Assembly: GCA_030867875.1 (NCBI GenBank)
Contig: JAOWCC010000655.1
Coordinates: 8,516,269 to 8,580,268, forward strand
DNA length: 64,000 nucleotides
Direction: 5' to 3'
Source of the DNA: Actinernus sp. WN-2022
Taxonomy: Eukaryota > Cnidaria > Anthozoa > Actiniaria > Actinernidae
Each line of letters opens with the position of its first letter. The stretch's first letter is position 1. Shown here in pieces: positions 18,475 through 30,443 of the stretch. Both the position numbers and the translations under genes were made by a program. Below the pieces are notes generated by a model. The model worked only from the letters and a program-made list of their open reading frames with translations. It was not told the origin of the DNA and made no database searches.

Positions 18475-20680
18475 TCATTTGTTAGTAGCAATGTGGTGGA
18501 AAAAGTTTTTTTTAAATTTCGGTAGTGTTAAAGACTTAGTTATGTAGAGGGGCAGAGAGTTCCATATTTTTGGTCCTTGATGAAGAATAGTAAATTGTTT
18601 GATATTAGTACGACAAGAGTGTGATCGATAATTAGTTGCAATTCTGGTACTATAACTGTGTATCTGATCATTTCTAGGAAATAAGTTTGAGAATAGAGGG
18701 GGAAGTAGTTGATTATGATAGGAGAACATAAATTTAGCATTGTTGAAACTGTTCAAGGTAAAAATGTCTAGTATTTTTAAGCTGTCAAAAATTGGTGCAG
18801 TATGGGCACGATAATCGGCAGAGGCTAGAATTCGTACAGCACGCTTTTGAAGAAGAAATACTCTGTTTAAGTTTGAGGGATATGTGTTTGACCAGACAAT
18901 ATTACAGTAGGAGAGGTATGGGTAAACTAATGTATAGTAAAGAGATACTTTAGATTTAGAAGACAGATAAAATCGAGATCTGTAAATACTACCTATAGAT
19001 TTGGACATTTTCTTACAAACATGGCTTATTTGAGTTTTCCAGGTGAAGTTTTCATCAATAAATACTCCTAGGAATTTAGTAACTTGCTTTTGTTCTAACT
19101 GGTGGTAATTAAATAGGAGGGAAACATTACACGAAATGTGCTTTTGTCTAGGTTTGAAAAGGATATAATTGGTTTTCTTTATATTGACAGTAAGTTTATT
19201 TGTTTTTAACCAGTCATCTATCTGTTTTAGTTCTCTATTTAAAAAGGATATCAATAGATTAGGATCTTTGTGGGAATAAAAAATACTTGTATCATCCGCA
19301 AAGAGTAGAGAGTCAATTAACTTGGAGGCGTTAGGAAGATCGTTAATATAAATGATAAAAAATAATGGTCCCAGTATGGATCCTTGTGGTACATCACATG
19401 TGATGTTATGCTCAGAAGACATAGTATCATTGACTTGAACAAATTGCTTTCGATTATTAAAGTAACTTTTGATCCATTTTAATGCCTGTCCACGTATACC
19501 ATAATGTTCGAGTTTGTTGAATAAAATTTCATGGTCAAGCGTATCAAACGCTTTAGAAAGATCTAAAAAGACACCAACAGTTAATTTTCCTTGGTCGGCT
19601 GAAGTAGCAAGTTTGTTAAGGAGGTGAATAAGGGCTAGAGATGTAGAGTGATTCTTACGGAATCCAAATTGATTGTGGTGAAGGATTTCAAATTTATCTA
19701 CAAAAGCAGAAACACGGTTATGCATAATCTTTTCAAAGAATTTCGAAAAGTTTGGGAGAAGAGAGATCGGTCTGTAGTTACTAAATAAATTGGGGTCTTC
19801 GCTCTTGAAGACTGGGATAACTTTGGCAAGTTTTAGCTTTTCAGGAAAGACTCCTTGGGCCAAGGAGAGGTTAATAATGGTCATCAATGGTTCAGAAATT
19901 AAATCAAACGATGCTTTGATTATCTTCATTGAAACATTATCATAGCCAGGCGCTTTGTCGGGTTTAAAAGAATTGGAGATGGTCTCCAGTTCCTGTCTAG
20001 TGGTGGGTTGAATAATAATAGGTTCTTCTTGGTAGGACGACAAGAAGTTAAGAAAAGGAGTGTTAGTAGCCGGTATTTTGTTAGCAAGGTTTGGCCCTAT
20101 GCTAGAAAAGTATTTACAAAATCTATTTGCAATTTCATTTGGATCTGAAATAATCGTATCATCACATTTGAAGAAAGAGGGAAGGAGAGTTTTTCCCTTT
20201 TTGTTATTGATAAGTTCGCTAATTAATTTCCAAGTAGTTTTAAGATTGTTTTTTGCATTCTCAAACTTCACATCGTAATAGGCTTTTTTAGCTATTCTAA
20301 TTAGGTGATTAAGTTTATTCTTGTATGATTTATATTTAGCTTCAAGTGCTGTGTTAGGGTGCGATATTAGTTTTTTGTAAAGCATATTTTTCTTTCTAAC
20401 TGATTTCAAAAGCCCTGCAGTCATCCAAGGAGTTCTTAGTGTTTTTAAGGCATTGCCTCGGATTACTTTGAAGGGAAAACAAGAGTCATAAAGACTGGTA
20501 TATTTAGTAAGGAATGAATTATAGGCAAGGTTTGGATCCGATAAGATGACTGTGTTAGACCAATTTCTTTGTGATAGGGATGCTCTAAATTTGTTTATGT
20601 TGGTTTCACTAAAATCGCGGATAGATATGCACTCTTTCTTTGGACGTGGAAAAAAAACATAAAGTGAAGATGGGTAAATG
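18475..20680 (-). pseudogene. RT domain of ORF2 (CR1/L2-like), nearly intact
   Basis: About 735 codons without an internal stop. RT motifs appear in order: FSNYRPISLLPNF, VGVFLDLSKAFDTLDHEIL, VPQGSILGPLFFIIYINDL, the catalytic FADD in LLFADDTSIFYS, and TKFLGVFIDENFTW. The C-terminal part ends with GPKIWNSLP and a stop at 18,475. All catalytic aspartates are present. It is called a pseudogene only because the frame is lost at an A-run near 20,650, where the upstream endonuclease part is in another frame. Confidence 0.82.
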
Positions 20681-22398
20681 ATCAGAAATGTCATTTACGA
20701 TTAGTCCATTGGTAATATTTAGTGTATTATGATTAGTGAAAATGTTGTCAATTAGAGTGGCGGAATGAGAGGTTAAAGTGCCCCTACGATCAAATTTTGA
20801 CATATCAATGTTTTTGCATATTCATAAAGTAGAGTTCATATATTATTACCAGCGTTCAAATTGTTTTTCGATACAACGACAGGAAGTCTTATTTTTTTAG
20901 CTCCGAATATTGAATCTACACGTCCGCCATTACTGGAAGCCGTGCCCTTTGTTCAGCTTTAAACAAAGGTTTATTCACCGGAAATGATGTCATACACTTA
21001 ACGCTCGCCTGCAGAACACAACGCCTGGAGGCATATTTCTACTAAAAACGTCTTCACGTACATAAGAAAAAGTTATATTTATCTTTGCGAGGTTGGCTAC
21101 TTTTTTATGCACGCTATTTCGCGCCACGAGGTTGTCGTGTTAAGTGTATGACATCACTTCCGGTGAATAAACCTTTGTTTAAAGCTGAACGAAGGGCACG
21201 GCTTCCAGCAATGGCGGACAGGATTTTACCGGTAAACTCTCCTAAAATTTGTGGTTTAAGATGCCCATTTGGGAATATTTTTTACTATTTCGGATATTTC
21301 TAATACTGATTGACCTATAGACACTGAAAAAGTGGGGGTTTCTCAGTGTAAGCATGTCCTGAAATTGTTAAAGCAAAAGTGCACTTGAAAACACTTGAAA
21401 ACTTCGCTAAATTCTCCATTAAGTTCAGGTGTATTAGACTCGTTCTATTAATGATTTGGGATTTAAAATGGTTAGGGTTTTTTCAAATTTGGGGGTAGGT
21501 TTTAGAAGGTTTGTATGAAAATTCGACAAAATGAATTATTAATATGCTTACACTGAGAAAGCGCCGAAAAAGTGGCAAATCGAAATGGTAGATTTTCGTC
21601 GTAGTGGCACTTTAAGCGTGTCGGTCTTTTAATGAGAGGGTAAAGCATGTGCGAGAATAAACAATCTAGAAATTCCTGAGTGGGAGCATGATTATCGTAG
21701 TGAAGTAAGTCCAGGTTAATATCACCCATTATGTAACAGTGTTTGTTGTCTTTAGTTGCGTTAGAGACAATGGTATTGAAGGATTCAAGGAATTCTAGAA
21801 TGTGTTGGTTTGGTGGACGATAAACAGTCCCAACTACTACATTCTTCCCATGGGGAATGCAAATTTCAACAAAAAAATAGTACAGTCGGAACGTAATTTA
21901 TATTCTAAGTGTTTTTGTAAATAAAGTCCTGTGCCTCCTCCAGTTTTAGTTGTTCGATGATTTGAAATAAAATTATACCCAGGAATGTTGACTAGATCAG
22001 AGGTTTGATCGTTCAGCCAAGTTTCTGAAATTCCTATTACTGCAAATTGATGTTTTAAATTAGCTAACATATGTCTGAATTTATCAAAGTTTCCGTATAA
22101 ACTACGAGCATTTAAGTGCATTAATGAAAAAAAATTTTGTTGGATCATCTAAGGTTAGAGAGTTAACTTCATCTTCAACAAAGTAGTTGCTGGGAGAGGC
22201 ACAGAAAGATAATTTTTGGTCTGGGTCAAGATCATTCATAAATGATAAGGATTGTGTTTCGGTAATTGGGTTAAATAATAAAGAATCTAAACGATCAATG
22301 TTGTAGTTTACGGGTCCATGGGCTAGTTCGTAAACAGCTACATCAAAAGCATTATCGTCTAAGTGGCAAACGGGTAGTACGCTTTCAAATAGAGACAT
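20650..22398 (-). pseudogene. ORF2 N-terminal and AP-endonuclease domain, interrupted
   Basis: The start region (MSLFESVLPVCHLDDN, ATG at 22,398) leads to the endonuclease motif LMHLNARSLYGNFDKF, then IGISETWLND and a GDINLDLL metal/DNA-binding block, followed after the transposon by SHSATLIDNIFTN and SDHLPIF. These are the conserved blocks of APE-type endonucleases that nick the target site. Frameshifts occur near 22,110 and 21,880 and at the A-run near 20,650, so the domain is not translatable as one piece. Confidence 0.75.
20777..21611. mobile_element. TTAA-flanked DNA transposon (835 bp) inside the endonuclease ORF
   Basis: TTAA occurs at 20,773-20,776 and 21,612-21,615. Inside, the termini are inverted copies of AGTGCC(C/A)CTACGA. 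The host reading frame continues exactly across a single TTAA (PTRL followed by TSHSAT), showing a clean insertion with TTAA duplication, the signature of piggyBac-type elements. Within it, 20,922-21,000 and 21,141-21,219 are 79-bp inverted copies with three mismatches, and a shorter inverted pair (TTTCTCAGTGTAAGCAT) lies near 21,335 and 21,545. No transposase is encoded. Confidence 0.75.
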
Positions 22399-22716
22399 CA
22401 GAAGTATTAGGTACAGTTACTCACGAGTAGCACCATTAGAAATGGTTCAATGGTTCAATGGTTCGTTTATTTCACACAAAAACACACAATAGGAAATATA
22501 CATACATAAAGAAAAGTTTGTGAAGGATACAAGAGATACAACCCAGAGGGGTTAATTATAAACTCCTGCACCCTATTTATTATTTATGATTAATCTAAGA
22601 TGGCTGGATAGGCACACAATTACTGTATTTATAATTAGATAATTTTATAGTTGAAATACGATACTGAGTTCATTCTATTCATGTACAAGAGAATTAGCTT
22701 TGTACACAAATATGAA

Positions 22717-24306
22717 TCACGGTGTGGAAATTAGATGTGTTTTGAAGTGTTTCTTAAAATGTTTATTTGAAGAACTGTTTTTAATCTCTATTGGAATGTC
22801 GTTCCAAATTTTGACGGCTGCATATTTAACGCCGAATTTGCCATAGTTTAGATTTTGTCGTGGCAAAAAAAGGTTCTTATTTGATTTAGAGCAAGTGTTA
22901 TAATTATGAATAAGGGACACGTCGTTGAAGTAACTCGAAAATATATCTGGAAGTTGATTGATAGAATGCCTATGCACTAAATCACCGAGTTGGAAGTCCA
23001 CTATTTGAAATATATTTAAAATATTAAGCTTGTTGAATAAAGGTTTTCTTGGGGTTTTGAAATCGGAAAAAGTAATGACTCGAAGCGCTCGCTTTTGTAA
23101 AATGTGGATAGGTTTAAGCTTGGATTTATAATTACTGCCCCATATTAATGTACCATATGATATATATGAATAGATAAGGTTGTAGTAAATATTTTTAAGA
23201 ATATCCAAGCTAAGATAATGCCTGACTCTACATAAGACTCCAATTGTTTTTGCAATTTTTCGTGATATAGAGTCTATTTGGGAATTCCAGGTAATATGTT
23301 CATCCAGGATTAAACCTAGAAATTTAGTTTGTACTACTCTGTTAATAGGCTGACCTGCTAATCTAAATATTAGGTCCGACTCGTTAACCACGGTATTATT
23401 AAGTTTTTGTTTGGAACCAAATAAAATAAACTTAGTCTTTGATAAATTGACGGTGAGCTTATTGGCAACGAGCCATTCTTGGAGAGAATTTAGATCCTTA
23501 TTTAAGACTGATGCAAGAGTTCTTAAACATTTATGATTAAAAAATAAATTCATGTCGTCGGCATATAATACTAAATGAATGAATTTCGTACAAAACTGAA
23601 CATCATTGATGAAAATAAGAAACAAAAGTGGTCCAAGGATAGATCCTTGGGGGACGCCACAAGTTATTGGAAGAAGATCAGATTTAACTTCATCAATACA
23701 AACATATTGTTTTCTGTTTTCCAAGTAGCTTCGAAACCATCTGTTTGTCTCATTGTTAATGCCATAATAGGAAAGTTTATCTAATAAAATATCGTGGTTA
23801 ACACAGTCAAAAGCCTTTGATAAATCTAAAAAGATACCTATTGAAAGATTCCCATTATCAATCGAGTCTATAATTCTATTTACGAAATCGAGGATTGCCA
23901 AGTGTGTATTTCTTTGTTTTCTAAATCCAAACTGATAATCGAACAACAGATGGTTCTGTTCTAGGTGGTGTATTAACATTTCACAAATATTTTTTTCAAG
24001 TATTTTTGACAGCGTTGGAAGGAGTGATATGGGTCTGAAATTTGACACCAAAAACTTATCACCACCTTTAAACAAAGGAATAACTTTGGCAATCTTCATG
24101 AGGTCTGGAAAAGTACTAGTCTGGATAGATGTATTAAATATAAAGCTAAGTGGTTGAAAGATAGACTCAGCAATTTTCTTTAAATACGTTACTGAGATGT
24201 CATTATGACCTATTGCCTTAGTACAATCGAGACCATATAAATGATCTAAAACTTTGTAGGGTGAAATAGGCTGAAAAATTTGCTCATTAGGGGAGAAGAT
24301 TTTCAT
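22717..24306 (-). pseudogene. RT domain (CR1/L2-like)
   Basis: A 529-codon open frame with RT motifs NFRPISLLPTLSKILEKN, IFLDLSKAFDCVNHDIL, VPQGSILGPLLFLIFIND and a catalytic YADD (LYADDMNLFFN), then FLGLILDEHITW. The C-terminal region has LQKRALRVITF and the terminal VKIWNDIP. The stop at 22,717 is followed by a 3' UTR of about 250 bp. Upstream the frame is lost, leaving an incomplete ORF2. Confidence 0.8.
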
Positions 24307-24309
24307 CCA

Positions 24310-25295
24310 TTCTTTAAAACATGGATGTTGGTCCTATGCTGGTAAAAATCTTATTAAAAATGTTTACTATATCTATCTTTTTATCATAGCTCTTACCATT
24401 GTTAAGAATACTTGAAATATTTTGGGGCTGTGTCTTTTTTCTATTCAAAATCTCGCTGATAATTCTCCAAATAGCTCTCGAGTTTCCACGAGCTCAATTT
24501 AACATTGTCCTATAATAATCTTTTTTAGTAAATCTAATTAAATGATTCAACTTATTACGATATTCACGAATTTTATTCGTGTTTTTACATGTCGGGTTCT
24601 TAAGTTTCACCCTATAAAGTTTGTTTTTTCTTTTGCTAGATCTAAGGATACCGGAAGTCATCCATGGGTTTTCCTTAGTTCTAGAATGAATTCTCACATG
24701 TTTAATAGGAAAGTGTTTGTCATACAATTCGGTAATTGTATTAATTAGATACGTATATTGTGCATTTGAGTCGTTACTGCTATAAACGTGTGACCAGTCA
24801 ATAATGGATATGTCACGTCTAAACTTTTCTTCACCTTCTATGGAAAATACCCGCTTAGTAATGTTGATTTTATTGTGGTTCTTGTTTTTAGTACCGTATT
24901 GTATGATAAACACTGGGAGATGGTCCGAAATGTCTGTATATAATATGCCAGGATGAATATTGTCAGCTAAATCAAAGGCATTTGTATAAATATTGTCAAT
25001 TAGTGTTGCTGACTCATAAGTTATTCTTGTTGGTTTTACTATGGTCGGAAAGAGAGAATAGGACAATGTTCTATTAAAAAAAGAGTTAGTTTCACTGTGA
25101 TTTTCACTCTTTAGGAGATCAATGTTAAAATCTCCAGCTAGGTAACAATGTTTACTAGTTTTATCTATTTTGTCAAAACGTTCTGAGAAAAGTTTTGAGT
25201 AGTCTTCGATATTCGTTTTGGGGGGTTTATATGAAACGCCTACTAAACTACTAATATTTGTTTTTTGAATTTCTACGAAGAGAAATTGAGTCTGT
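24310..25295 (-). pseudogene. Endonuclease C-half and linker of the same ORF2
   Basis: The minus strand encodes VGVSYKPPK and AGDFNIDLL (about 25,105-25,235), then IVKPTRITYESATLIDNIY and SDHLPVF (25,066 downward), the conserved end of APE-type endonucleases, followed by the NPWMTSGILRSSKRKN linker. Frame changes near 25,070 and 24,490 break it. The first part of the endonuclease domain is missing. Confidence 0.7.
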
Positions 25296-25794
25296 TTCTC
25301 TGAAATTAGGTCGAAATTAGGCCGAAATTGAGTGCTGTTTCTCTGAAATTAGGTCGTCTTATTCCCTCATCCGGAGATCTGGTGGAGTTTGGTCTTTCAT
25401 GGATAATGAGTTTATCGAAACGCAGAAATGCAACTTTGCCGTCCTTTCTGGCGTCATACATTCGCGGGAGAAGATCTCGCCTTCTATCCAAAACTCTCTC
25501 CGAGAAGTCTTCTCTTTCATAGCTTTTTCTTGTTGGCCAAGATAGCTTCGCGGGTTTTATAGTTTAGAAACTTTGCGACGACTACTCGAGGTTTGACCAA
25601 GGAATTTGCAATCGGTCGGCGAGCACGGCCAACACGGTGGGCCCTCTCTATCGTAAAATCCTCTAACTGAAGTTTGTCAGCTAATATATTCTTGACTTTT
25701 TGTTCTGTATCATTCCATGATTCGGTAGTATCGTCGTGCACCGTTGAGATCCGTGGGGAATCACACCTCCCGCGCTCGGTGGGTTGTCGTACCG

Positions 25795-25823
25795 CTATTA
25801 TAGTATATATTATACTATAATAG
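25795..25823. repeat. AT-rich palindrome
   Basis: CTATTATAGTATA and its exact inverse flank TAT, giving 13-bp arms. It lies between the left terminal repeat and the tRNA-like sequence of the transposon. Confidence 0.7.
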
Positions 25824-25891
25824 AATATTTTATGAACATGCTAATGAAGTTGATATAAATCTGGTAAAAGAAACGACTCCAATCAGCGAAT

Positions 25892-25962
25892 TCTCTCGTG
25901 GTCTAATGGTTAGGGTTTGGGTTGATTCTTAACTGGCCCGGGTTCGAATCCCGGTTCAGGCG
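25892..25962 (+). tRNA. tRNA-Glu-like sequence, probably degenerate
   Basis: The A-box-like GTGGTCTAATGGTTAGG and B box GGTTCGAATCC are intact, and the T stem CCGGG/CCCGG pairs fully. The anticodon loop contains TTC (Glu), but position 33 is A instead of T, and the acceptor ends do not pair. It is therefore a tRNA-derived or tRNA-pseudogene segment rather than a working gene, and it lies inside a terminal-inverted-repeat transposon. Confidence 0.5.
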
Positions 25963-26312
25963 GTAATTTTTTTTATAGTGAGGATAACATAATTATAATC
26001 GTTCTAAAATTTCTAAGTGTCGATTCCGATGTTCGTATAAAATTTCTGAGTCTCAAATTATTCATAGCGAACGTGGGTAACAAAGGGAATTTTATGACGC
26101 AGTTGGTTAAACGGTACACGACGATACTACCCATGATTCAGATGGTTCTTCTGGAACCATCAAAGCATATATTATTTCTGCGAGATCTGTTTTCTAGATC
26201 GTCGACTTTTATGAGGATATCGTCTGTATTGCTTCGTAGTTCTGAAACCACGGAAGCCACATCCTTTGTTTCACCGGCGTTGTGATTATTTTCTTTGACG
26301 AAGTCATCAAAT

Positions 26313-26550
26313 AGGAGATATTGTAGTTGAGTCTACGAATAGCAGTTTCAGCGGTATTGACCCGAACGCCTCACTTCAATGTAATGAAGCGCTATTCAAA
26401 CTGTGTATCTAAATTAGTCGTGCTTGTTTAGGAGGGTGTTGGTGTCGTGTAAGAATGATGGTTTCAATTGGCGCTTCATTACATTGAAGTGAGGCGTTCG
26501 GGTCAATACCGCTGAAACTGCTATTCGTAGACTCAACTACAATATCTCCT
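26313..26550. mobile_element. 238-bp foldback element with perfect 80-bp arms
   Basis: 26,313-26,392 and 26,471-26,550 are exact reverse complements over 80 bp, separated by a 78-bp spacer. The ends read AGGAGATATTG. AT flanks both sides, consistent with a 2-bp target duplication, and removal of the element plus one AT restores the ORF1 frame. Perfect arms imply very recent insertion or arm homogenisation. No coding capacity. Confidence 0.72.
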
Positions 26551-26779
26551 ATTGTGCCTGTGTAAACTGAAGGCTGTTCTTGACGTCTTGGAGGTCTCGA
26601 ATCAGTTGATCGACTCTCTTGTTGGTGGAATCCATGAATGCAGTAATAAAAGTCTTCATGGTTGATTCTTGTGACTTTAGCAACTCTTTCACCATACTAA
26701 GTGGAATAGAATCAACTTCTGGGTTCAAAGACTGACTTTGGTTTTTGTCCGAGCTGGATTTCGAGCGTGTGGACGCCAT

Positions 26780-27054
26780 TGCTAATTATGCTTAGCATGC
26801 ATGCATGTGTCGTGATACAATATTAACTCCGGGTGAATTTTTTTTTGCACCAGTGCATTTGTCAGTTTTGCACCATTTGTTTTGGTTTGGGATTTTTCAG
26901 GGTTAGGGTTTTGTTTGGGTTTGCATTTATTTAGAATAAAAACTTCTGTCAGTACTTGCCAAAATCGTATTTCTTTCTCTCATATCTAAAGTGATATTAC
27001 CTGAATGATTCAACTCTCGCTGAAGTCTAACTTATAAGACTTCAGAAAACATTA
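26780..27054. other. Gene-free spacer
   Basis: AT-rich, with two GGGTTAGGGTTTTG-like stretches near 26,890-26,925. No feature recognised. Confidence 0.4.
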
Positions 27055-28909
27055 TATTTTTGTTAATGTTTGTTAATGTTTATTGTACTTGAATCCTGTT
27101 GAAAACTAAATGCCTGGTACAGTTCTCTCATGTTCTTGTTCATGTATACGCCACTTTAATTCATAATTGCGTATTCCCGTCTCGATAGTTTAGCCACGCA
27201 CATATACACAAAATATGATCATTATCATGTGAAAGAGCATGGTGATATCAGCGATCTTGAGTAATTGTAGCCTAAAAATCAGTGAAGTTACAGCCATTTT
27301 CACTTAGAGATATTTGTATGTGAAAAACAACGGAGGACTTCTAGCTTCGCTTTCATGGAAATGCCTATAACTCAAGATCAATTATCTACGTTGCTCTATA
27401 ACTGCACAAATGTACTAGTTTTAATTTATTCATGTGGAGGCATTAGTTTCCCTCCACAGGTTAATCTTCCAAATTATGCCAAGTAGGAGGCTGCCATTAT
27501 GAAAGTGGTGTATAACTCACAGACAATTGCGAAAATCTGTGAGATCCACTTTTATCAATGTTAGGAATAATTGTACTTGTGAACTCTGTACTGGTTTTAC
27601 TCTGCTTGCACAGTGCAACGCTGACAGTTGATAACTTTTGGAGTCTGAGAAGCTGAGAATGGTTATTCACAGCCCTCTCTGCGCTATATAATTTTCTAGA
27701 TCTGATCAGATTGCAGGAGACCATTTTGAAAAGTAATAATGATGCGTAATATTTATAAATGAATTATAAGTTAGGTTGGCTGGGGACCTGGGCAAGGGAA
27801 AAGGGTAAGGAAGAGTATAGTAGATCGGAAGGAAGAGTGGTCAAACAAATATTCACAGGGGAGGGGTGGGTGGAATTTGTTTTTTGCTAACTGAATCCCT
27901 TTTTTTTTATCCAAAAAAATAAAATCACTTTTTGCAATCTTGATAATTGCACCAGTGCAAATAAAATGCACCGGTCCAAATTTACTGTAAATCTGTAATA
28001 CGCAACACATGCCTTTGGAAAAGTCAACAAAGAGAACAACTAATACTTAATGACTTAAAAGACCTGCACAAAATTTACCAGATCGACAAGTTTTAAGAGA
28101 ATCGGTTGTATTCTCACAGAGTTAAGGGACCACAATCTACGTTTGGAGAAAAAGGTTTACCCTCCACCGGAAAATTCTGTACATTTGCAAATTCGTATGT
28201 ACTTGATTTGAATTTTTCTTTGAAACGTTGTAATCCGCCTTGGTTGGTGAGCTGTAAATGTCAATACGTAATAACATTTCTATCGGATGTTTTAAGCCTT
28301 CAATTTTCAACGTTAATCTTGAATAAAAATCGACAAAATTTACAGGGTGTCTTCTTGTATTCATTAGCTGTGTATATGGGCCAATTTTCAGCGAATTTCA
28401 ATCAACTCTTTCCTCACCACTTACTCTACACGGAGATAGGATCAGGTATTCCACGCCGATGTCAAAACTGAGACTATTAATTGACGTTTCGTAAAGACAC
28501 AAAACTGTTAAACACTAATTTGTAATTGATCAGTAGTTTTCTAGTAATTCTTTTTGGAACAATTCAGTAGCAATGTCATTGAAGCCAGAATGCGTACTCA
28601 AATTTCCTCGTGTGTGGTAAGTTATGTCGTTATAGATGATTATACTATCTGTAATAGTCAGGTTGAGTTCTGCTTGACGCTAAAACCGCGTCAGATCATT
28701 AATGAATCAAAGGATTTTCTTCTAGTTTGACACTCGAAGAAGGTTAAGAGATTTTAAGCAATTTCTAAAAGGTAATGTGAGAATTCTCCGTCATTATATT
28801 TTCTTCTTCTTGCTGATCAAGATCTGTTTTTTGATCCAACGTCTGGCAGGATTGATTGTACACGGTTTTTGCTGTGGTTTTCTAACCTTAACTTAATATA
28901 TTTTTGATA
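27055..28909. repeat. Tandem unit A1
   Basis: Starts at TTTTTGTTAATGTTTGTTAA and ends after GTGGTTTTCTAACCTTAA. Compared with A2 and A3 it carries about 140 extra bases near 27,800-27,945. A GCGCTATATAA box near 27,685 recurs in each unit. Short minus-strand frames shared among units change by frameshift from copy to copy, so they are probably not genes. It provides the empty sites for the two insertions found in A2. Confidence 0.75.
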
Positions 28910-30393
28910 ATGTTTGTTAATGTTTATTGTACTTGAATCCTGTTGAAAACTAAATGCCTGGTACAGTTCACTCATGTTCTTGTTCATGTATACGCCACTT
29001 TCATAATTGCGTATTCCCGTCTCGATAGTTTAACCACATATACCCAAAATATGATCATTACCATGTGAAAGAGCATGCTGATATCAGCGATCTTGAGAAA
29101 TTGTAGCCTAAAAATCAGCCGTGAAGTTACAGCCATTTTCACTTAGAGATATTTATGTGAAAAACAACGGAGGACTTCTAGCTTCGCTCTCATGAAAATG
29201 CCTATAACTCAACATCAATTCTCTACGTTGCTCTATAACTGAACAAATGTACTAGTTTTATTTTATTCATGTGTAGGCATAAGTTTCCCTCCACAGGTTA
29301 ATCTTTCAAATTATGCCAAGTAGGAGGCTGCCATTATGAAAGTGGTGTATAACTCACAGACAATTGCGAAAATCAGTGAGATCCACTTTTATCAATGTTA
29401 GGAATAATTGTACTGGTGAACTTTGTACTGGTTTTACTCTGCTTGTAATAGTTGAGAACGGCATTTGCACAGTGCAACACTGACAGTTGATAACTTTTGG
29501 AGTCTGAGAGGCTGAGAATGGTTATTCACAGCCCTCTCTGCGCTATATAATTTTCTAGATCTGATCAGATTGCAGGAGACCATTTTGAAAAGTAAGAATG
29601 GTGCGTAATATTTATAAATGAATTACAAGTTAGGTTGGCTGGGGACCTCAGGGCAAGGGAAAGTTGCACCAGTGCCAAAAAACTGCACCGGTCCAAATAT
29701 ACTGTAAATCTGTAACACGCAACACATGCCTTTGGAAAAGTCAACAAAGAGAGCAACTAATACTATGACTTAAAAGACCTGCACAAAATTTGCCAGATCG
29801 ACAAGTTTTAAGAGAATCGCTTGTATTCTCACAGAGTTACGTTTGGGGGAAAAGGTTTAACCTCCACCGGAAAATTCTGTACATTAATTTGCAAATTCGT
29901 ATGTACTTGATTTGAACTTTTCTTTGAAATGTTGTAATCGCAGAAATGCGTATAACGAGTAAAACTAGCCGCCTTGGATGGTGAGCTGTAAATGTCAATA
30001 CGTAATAACATTTGTATCGGATGTTTTAAGCCTTCAATTTTCAACGTTATTCTTGAATAATAATCGACAAAATTTACAGGATTTCTTCTTGTATTCCGCA
30101 TTAGCTCTCAGTATGGGCCAATTTTCAGCGAATTTCAATCAACTCTTTCCTCACCACTTACTCTACACGGAGATAGGATCAGGTATTCCACGCCGATGTC
30201 AAAACTGAGACTATTAATTGACGTTTCGTAAAGACACAAAACTGTTAAACACTAATTTGTAATTGATCAGTAGTTTTCTAGTAATTCTTTTTGGAACAAT
30301 TCAGTAGCAAAGTCATTGAAGCCAGAATGCGTACTCAAATTTCCTCGTGTGTGGTAAGTTATGTCGTTATAGATGATTATACTATCTGTAATA

Positions 30394-30398
30394 ATAAC

Positions 30399-30443
<45 letters not shown>

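Larger units (their letters stand above)
18038..22430 (-). mobile_element. Near full-length CR1/L2-like non-LTR retrotransposon
   Basis: Read on the minus strand: ORF2 start near 22,398, endonuclease domain (22,140 down to 20,650, interrupted), complete RT domain (20,680-18,475), a 3' UTR with stem-loop (18,338-18,384) and a (TGA)n 3' tail at about 18,040-18,058 next to an A-run. It carries a DNA transposon at 20,777-21,611. Only a few frameshifts were found, so it is the best-preserved retroelement of the window. Confidence 0.78.
22437..25295 (-). mobile_element. CR1/L2-like non-LTR retrotransposon, second family
   Basis: Minus-strand element whose 3' end is a short tandem repeat of ATTGAACC (22,439-22,463 on the plus strand as GGTTCAAT units). 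RT and part of the endonuclease are recognisable, with a frame break at about 24,310-24,490. Its 3' end lies against the 5' end of the preceding element. The endonuclease breaks off at about 25,295, where an ORF1 remnant begins. Confidence 0.72.
25724..26132. mobile_element. 409-bp DNA transposon with 8-bp target duplication and tRNA-like core
   Basis: Termini GGTAGTATCGTCGTGCACCG and its inverted copy form 22-bp terminal repeats with one mismatch. CATGATTC is present directly on both sides (25,716-25,723 and 26,133-26,140), an 8-bp duplication as made by hAT-type transposases. Inside are a 29-bp AT palindrome (25,795-25,823) and a tRNA-Glu-like sequence. No transposase is encoded, so it is non-autonomous. 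Confidence 0.72.
25306..26779 (-). pseudogene. L1-type ORF1 (Transposase_22-like) in three pieces
   Basis: The N-terminus (MASTRSKSSSDKNQSQS, ATG at 26,779) and a coiled-coil region lead to the LENRSRRNNI motif (about 26,160-26,200). The C-terminal block has IERAHRVGRARRP and VAKFLNYKTREAIL (25,530-25,640), then RRRDLLPRMYDARKDGK. These motifs mark L1 ORF1-type RNA-binding chaperones. Two elements interrupt it: an inverted-repeat element at 26,313-26,550 and a transposon at 25,724-26,132. A short tandem duplication lies at its junction with the endonuclease remnant (25,285-25,350). Confidence 0.72.

Noticed and set aside
25892..25962. Functional tRNA-Glu gene
   Set aside because: Acceptor stem does not pair and position 33 is A, so it is listed only as tRNA-like.
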